The position numbers and the translations under genes are program-made. The notes under the pieces were generated by a model. It was given only the letters and a program-made list of their open reading frames with translations, was not told the DNA's origin and did no database searches. Positions 22,239 to 26,131 of a stretch of DNA of 26,131 nt are shown one piece after another. Location of the stretch: NCBI GenBank assembly GCA_035516035.1, contig DATJAS010000062.1, positions 1 to 26,131 on the forward strand, in the 5' to 3' direction. Numbering within the stretch: position 1 is the first letter of the stretch; every line of letters begins with the position of its first letter. Origin of the DNA: Fen-1273 sp035516035. GTDB lineage: Bacteria; Bacteroidota; Ignavibacteria; UBA10030; UBA6906.

Positions 22239-25175
22239 TCAGTTGGCCGTGGATTGTCCGCTGCGCCTCATCATTGCCCGCACCGTGTCGATCCTCGCTT
22301 TCACCGACGGATCGCCGGGCTGGAGCCTCGCGATATCCTCCAGGAGCGCAAGCTCCTGGCGGTACATCCCTCCCAGCTCGTAGAGCCGGATCATCTGCCC
22401 GTAGATGTAGGGATTGCCCGGGGGACCGCCGGCGGTCTCAGCCCTGAACTCCCGCTCCAGGATCGACGTCAGCGCCGCGGCCTTCGACGGGAGACCGAGC
22501 CGGTATTCCATGATCGCGAAATCGTACCCTTCGTCGAAGAGCATCGGCACGGTTGTCCACGGGATCACGTGCTCCAGGCGGTCCATCACGCGGGCGCTCT
22601 TCGCCAGGTCATGCCGGCCCTCGTCCTCGAATATGGCCAGCGCGCGGAACGCCGAGCGGAACCCGCTCACCATGTGGGCCTCGTTTTCGTCGAGCACCAC
22701 CGTGGTGTCCGCCGTGGTGCGAAACTTGTACCCGTAGCGCGGCGTGCGAGAAAAATCCGCCGGCTCGTTGAAGAGGTTTGCCGCGAGGACGTCGGGGTCG
22801 ATCCCCATCGTCAGGCGGGACGCCCTGTACGGGACGAGCCTCCAGGCCAGCCCGCAGAACCGGAGGTACTCGTCGATCCCGATCCTGCTGTCCGGGGGGC
22901 AGGTGATCGCGAAATAGATCGGGCGCTGCCACCTGTTGGTCTCGATGATGTTCTTGACCATGAAGTCCTGCACACGGATCGCTTTCGTCCTCCCGTACTG
23001 CACCGTGTTGCGCATGACGAACTGGATCTTCTCCCCGCCTCCCGCGCCGGTGTCCGCCGGGAGAGGGGGGGCGCCGAACGACCCCGGATTGAAGATCGCC
23101 GTGTCGGTGAAGGCTTCCTGCCGGCCGGCTCCCGGCGGGACGGGGATGGTCACCGTCTGGGGGTCCCAGGGAATCAGACCGTCCATGTCCGGGATCCTGT
23201 TGTCCGGGATGCTGATCGGGACCGCGGTCGCCTCGGGGTAGTAGGGGCGGTCTTTCATCTGCCGGATGTACCAGGGTGTGTTGACAAGGCTCAGGTTGAC
23301 GACCCTGACGTCGCGCCGCACCCCCTCCACGTCCTGCATGAACCAGAGCGGGAACGTGTCGTTGTCGCCGTTGGTGAAGAGGATGGCCCCCTGCTCGCAG
23401 GTCTGGAGCATGTCGTAGGCATAGTCCCACGCCAGCCAGTTTCGCGAACGGTCGTGCGTCGCGAAATTGGCCTGGAACATCCTCGCCGGGATGAAGGCCG
23501 TCGCCGCCAGGAGCACGGCGGCGTACCCCGCTCCCCTGGCTTTCGGCGCGCGGAGAATCCCCGCGACGACCTCCAGGAGTCCCCGCACGCCGAGCGCGAT
23601 CCAGATCGCGAAGACCGCGTACGCCCCCGCGTAAAAATAGTCCCGCTCACGCGGCTGAGGCTCCTGCTGGTTCTGGTAGAACGCGATCAGGTACCCCATG
23701 ATGATAAAGAGCAGGGCAAGCGACGCTCCCATCCTCCAGTCCCTGCGGAAGTGCCAGAAGAGGCCGAAGAGTCCGACGACCAGGGGAATCCCCGCGAGTT
23801 GCCCCCATTCCGGATCCGCGTCCTGCTCGCGCGAGCCCCGCCCGGCGAAATTGAAGAGGATGTACCTGTTGAACATGTGCTGCATCTGATACCGGAGGAA
23901 GAAATCAAGGTCGCTCTTGTACTCCGTCCACGTTCTCTGCCGGTCCGCCTCGGGGGTCCATCGCCGTTCGAACACCGGGAACTCGCCGTACTGCTCCCGG
24001 TTCAGGTACGTCAGGAGGCCGGCGAAGTTCCCGGGGTTGTTCTCGTTCATCGGCGGGTGGACGTTCGCCCGCGTGACGATCATGGTATACGTGGAGAAGC
24101 CGAGGATGACGAAGAGGAGCGCGAGCAGCCCCGTGTGCAGGAGCCCCCGAGCGCGGGCGGCGGTCACGTACGCCGCATAGCCGAGGAGCGCGAGTATCAC
24201 GGCAAGTATGGCGATCCCGAGGCTGCTCGAGTTCCCGGAGATGACCTGGATCAGCTTCGGGAGGAGCTTGATGACACCGGGGTACGTGGCGAAAAGCGCC
24301 GCCGCCGCGACAAGCACCGGCATGTAGAACGAGTCCTTCCGGAACACGCGCTTCCAGAAGAGCGCCATGTAGCCGCAGCTGATCGCGCCCATGACGAGGA
24401 CGAACTTCCTGTCGTAGGCGAAGAATTGCTCCGGCGAGGGGACCTGCGTCGATGTCATGCCGTCCCACCAGACGAAGGCGACGGCCAGCAGGAGGGCCGC
24501 CTGGCCGGCGAACAGGAGCGCGCTCCTCCTGCAGGCGGCGTCGTCCGCCACGGAGCGCCGGAAGACGACCACCATGGCGACGGTGAAGACCGTCGGGACG
24601 CTCATCAGGTGGACTCCCGCGGAGAGCCCCGCCAGGTACGCGATCATGAGGAGATACCTCCCGCTCCCCGGCTCATCCGCCTTTTCGTCCCAGACAAGCA
24701 GGAGCCAGAGCATTGCCGTGAAGAGGAACGTCGAGGCGGCGAAGTAGTTTGCCTCGACGCCGTTGAACCAGAACGAGTCGCAGAAGGAGAGGGCCAGGGC
24801 GCCGATCGCGGCCGCGACCGGGGTGGCCCAGTCATCGGCCGGTCCCTCCGGCACGGTGGGCCGGAAGCGCCTGATGAGGCGCACGGCGATCAGGTAGACG
24901 AAGAGGACGGCCAGCGCACTGGACACGACGGACACCATGTTCATCCTGAAGCCCGGGTCCCCCCTCATGGGCAGGAGATAGAAGAACCTCCCGACGAGCG
25001 AGAAGAGCGGTCCCCCCGGCGGGTGGGGGACCTGCAGCATGCAGGCGGCGGCGGAAAGCTCGCCGGGATCCCAGAATGAGACCGTCGGCTGGGCGGTGAT
25101 GAAGAACTGGACGGCGGAGATCGCGAACACCGTCGCCGCGACTGAGCGGTGGAGGAGCCTGGAATTCATCTTCAT
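22239..25175 (-). CDS. DUF2723 multi-pass membrane protein, glycosyltransferase-like
   Basis: 978 aa. The first 600 residues or so carry many hydrophobic segments, the last 350 are hydrophilic and probably periplasmic. Near the N-terminus, after TM1, comes SFWDPGELSAAACMLQVPHPPGGPLF (residues 33-58), with D36 and E39. An acidic motif in the first periplasmic loop followed by HPPG is typical of DUF2723, which resembles the GT39/PMT type of dolichol/undecaprenyl-phosphate-sugar transferases. A C-terminal stretch IRQMKDRPYYPEA and NRWQRPIYFAITCPP is common in the same family. Involvement in protein O-glycosylation is a reasonable inference in this phylum, not shown. ATG 25169 is an alternative start. 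Palindromic repeats begin 18 nt upstream of the ATG. Confidence 0.85.
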   Translation of the reverse strand: MKMNSRLLHRSVAATVFAISAVQFFITAQPTVSFWDPGELSAAACMLQVPHPPGGPLFSLVGRFFYLLPMRGDPGFRMNMVSVVSSALAVLFVYLIAVRLIRRFRPTVPEGPADDWATPVAAAIGALALSFCDSFWFNGVEANYFAASTFLFTAMLWLLLVWDEKADEPGSGRYLLMIAYLAGLSAGVHLMSVPTVFTVAMVVVFRRSVADDAACRRSALLFAGQAALLLAVAFVWWDGMTSTQVPSPEQFFAYDRKFVLVMGAISCGYMALFWKRVFRKDSFYMPVLVAAAALFATYPGVIKLLPKLIQVISGNSSSLGIAILAVILALLGYAAYVTAARARGLLHTGLLALLFVILGFSTYTMIVTRANVHPPMNENNPGNFAGLLTYLNREQYGEFPVFERRWTPEADRQRTWTEYKSDLDFFLRYQMQHMFNRYILFNFAGRGSREQDADPEWGQLAGIPLVVGLFGLFWHFRRDWRMGASLALLFIIMGYLIAFYQNQQEPQPRERDYFYAGAYAVFAIWIALGVRGLLEVVAGILRAPKARGAGYAAVLLAATAFIPARMFQANFATHDRSRNWLAWDYAYDMLQTCEQGAILFTNGDNDTFPLWFMQDVEGVRRDVRVVNLSLVNTPWYIRQMKDRPYYPEATAVPISIPDNRIPDMDGLIPWDPQTVTIPVPPGAGRQEAFTDTAIFNPGSFGAPPLPADTGAGGGEKIQFVMRNTVQYGRTKAIRVQDFMVKNIIETNRWQRPIYFAITCPPDSRIGIDEYLRFCGLAWRLVPYRASRLTMGIDPDVLAANLFNEPADFSRTPRYGYKFRTTADTTVVLDENEAHMVSGFRSAFRALAIFEDEGRHDLAKSARVMDRLEHVIPWTTVPMLFDEGYDFAIMEYRLGLPSKAAALTSILEREFRAETAGGPPGNPYIYGQMIRLYELGGMYRQELALLEDIARLQPGDPSVKARIDTVRAMMRRSGQSTAN

Positions 25176-25192
25176 AGCGGGATAGTCACACT

Positions 25193-25390
25193 GTCATTGC
25201 GAGCGCGCTCTTCTGTCATTGCGAGCGCTTTCTGCGAAGTCCGCTTTCTGGAGCACGCCGCTTTTGGGCGTGCCAATCCAGAAGCGATATTACCACAATG
25301 ACCCTCCAAATGCAACGCAGATTGCCTCGCCTGAGGATCGGCTCGCAATGACACTTCCCGTCATTGCGAGCGCTTTCTGCGAAGCAATCC
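25193..25390. repeat. Cluster of palindromic REP/MITE-like units
   Basis: Copies of GTCATTGCGAGCG lie at 25193-25205, 25215-25227 and 25360-25372; the last two are identical over 25 nt (25215-25239 and 25360-25384). An inverted copy with full ends runs from 25352 (GTCATTGCGAG) to 25320 (CGAGGCAATC read on the minus strand). Unit ends are GTCATTGCGAG and CGAAGCAATC or similar. The cluster also includes the stem-loop at 25243-25285. Such intergenic palindromes are widespread in metagenome-derived bacteria; no transposase is in the window. Confidence 0.7.
25243..25285. repeat. Stem-loop inside the repeat cluster
   Basis: GCACGCC (25253-25259) pairs with GGCGTGC (25267-25273); an outer stem pairs TTCTGGA-type ends (25243-25252 with 25277-25285, one bulged T). 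The right half GGCGTGCCAATCC resembles the arm GGCGTGGCAATCT of the hairpin at 2494-2527. Confidence 0.6.
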
Positions 25391-25394
25391 CCGC

Positions 25395-25425
25395 TTGACT
25401 GTTCGGCCGGAACTCCCGTTCTTAT
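25395..25425 (+). promoter_or_regulatory. Possible promoter of the lactate dehydrogenase gene
   Basis: TTGACT (25395-25400) is followed by TCTTAT (25420-25425) after 19 nt. The spacer is long, but CCGTtCTTATC occurs at nearly the same distance as CCGTagCTTATC in the promoter at 14961-14989. It begins 5 nt after the repeat cluster. Confidence 0.4.
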
Positions 25426-25448
25426 CGTTCTGTCAGGGAGGGTCCCGG

Positions 25449-26131
25449 ATGAATTCAGGGTACACGCGCAAGGTCGCGCTCGTGGGCACGGGCCTGGTCG
25501 GCTCATCATTCGCCTTTGCCCTCATGATCCGCGGCCTGGCGACCGATCTCGTGCTCGTGGACGCGAACGCCGAGAAGGCGATCGGGGAGATGATGGATTT
25601 CAACCACGGGCTCTCGTTCACCCGGCCGATGAAGATCACCGCCGGCTCATACGCCGACTGCGCGGGAGCGCAGGTCGTGGTCATCGCGGCGGGGGCATCC
25701 CAGAAACCGGGAGAGACGCGGCTCGACCTCCTGGCGCGCAACGCGGCGATCTTCCGCGACATCGTCCCGCAGGTGGCGCGCCACAACCCGGACGGCATCA
25801 TCCTGATCGCCACGAATCCCGTCGACATCCTCACATACGTCTCCGTCGGCGTCTCGGGCCTCCCCCCGGGGCGCGTGATCGGCTCCGGGACGATACTCGA
25901 TACCTCCCGGTTCCGGTTCCTGCTCGGCCAGTATTACGGCGTCGACGCGCGCAGCGTCCACGCGTACATCATCGGCGAGCACGGCGACAGCGAGATCCCG
26001 CTCTGGAGCCTCGCTACGATCGGCGGCGTCCGGCTCCAGGAGTTCGCCCCGCTGAAAAACAAGGAGTACGTCCAGGCCGAGATGGATGCGCTCTTTGCGC
26101 GCGTGCGCGACGCGGCCTACGAGATCATCCG
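25449..26131 (+). CDS. ldh: L-lactate dehydrogenase (partial, C-terminal end outside window)
   Basis: Interconverts pyruvate and L-lactate with NADH/NAD+; cytoplasmic. The first 227 of about 310-320 residues are present. Landmarks: Rossmann GTGLVG at 13-18, D38 for NAD, the mobile loop ASQKPGETR at 83-91, N123 in TNPVD, D151 and R154 in GTILDTSRFR, and H178 in GEHGDSE. Q85 takes the specificity position that is Arg in malate dehydrogenases, which argues for lactate rather than malate; R91 is the catalytic loop arginine. SD-like GGGAGG lies around 25436-25441 before ATG 25449. It is transcribed divergently from the DUF2723 gene across the repeat cluster. The allosteric site cannot be evaluated in the truncated protein. 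Confidence 0.9.
   Translation, partial: MNSGYTRKVALVGTGLVGSSFAFALMIRGLATDLVLVDANAEKAIGEMMDFNHGLSFTRPMKITAGSYADCAGAQVVVIAAGASQKPGETRLDLLARNAAIFRDIVPQVARHNPDGIILIATNPVDILTYVSVGVSGLPPGRVIGSGTILDTSRFRFLLGQYYGVDARSVHAYIIGEHGDSEIPLWSLATIGGVRLQEFAPLKNKEYVQAEMDALFARVRDAAYEII

Noticed and set aside
22158..25079. Open frame of 973 codons antisense to the DUF2723 gene
   Set aside because: Its translation is Arg/Glu/His-rich low-complexity sequence without motifs, while the opposite strand encodes a full-length family member with conserved motifs.
25193..25390. CRISPR array
   Set aside because: Repeat copies are irregularly spaced, partly inverted and of differing lengths, and no cas gene is present.

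Overview
The window is visibly GC-rich and codes densely on both strands. The organism looks like a member of the Bacteroidota/Ignavibacteriota (FCB) assemblage. The clearest sign is a secreted protein ending in a type IX secretion (T9SS) tail with the NYPNPFNP motif. A DUF2723 membrane protein, MacAB-type and RND exporters typical of these phyla, and promoters of the form TTGAc-N17-TAnnTT agree with this. The exact class cannot be decided from the sequence.

Layout. 1-1390 (-): secreted GH29 alpha-L-fucosidase, cut by the window edge. 1391-1578: back-to-back promoters with a dyad between them. 1579-2496 (+): SerA-type 3-phosphoglycerate dehydrogenase. Its stop codon lies in one arm of a perfect hairpin, and the other arm supplies the stop codon of a convergent HprA-like hydroxyacid dehydrogenase (2525-3481, -). 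3624-12314 (+): one long run of genes encoding a MarR repressor, TolC-like channel, periplasmic adaptor, HAE1-type RND pump, a PII-like small protein (overlapping the pump stop by 4 nt) and a secreted GH127 beta-L-arabinofuranosidase. 12315-12625: AT-rich intergenic region with four dyads. 12626-14902 (+): T9SS cargo protein, followed by two hairpins. 15020-16251 (+): TauE/SafE exporter plus DUF1634 partner. 16257-17474 (-): MFS exporter. 17702-21227 (+): MacA-like adaptor, MacB-type ATPase and MacB-type permease, linked by ATGA overlaps. 21230-25175 (-): DUF2723 multi-pass protein followed by an aldo/keto reductase. 25193-25390: cluster of palindromic REP/MITE-like repeats. 25449-26131 (+): L-lactate dehydrogenase, cut by the window edge.

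Themes. Two complete export machines (RND tripartite and MacAB) and an MFS exporter sit close together. Two secreted glycosidases for L-sugars (GH29, GH127) flank or join the RND operon. The most unusual regulatory structures are the hairpins that carry stop codons of neighbouring genes, the paired operator-like dyads in front of marR, and a dispersed family of GC-rich palindromes that recurs at gene ends and in the divergent region before the lactate dehydrogenase. I found no RNA genes, CRISPR array, phage or insertion-sequence transposase.
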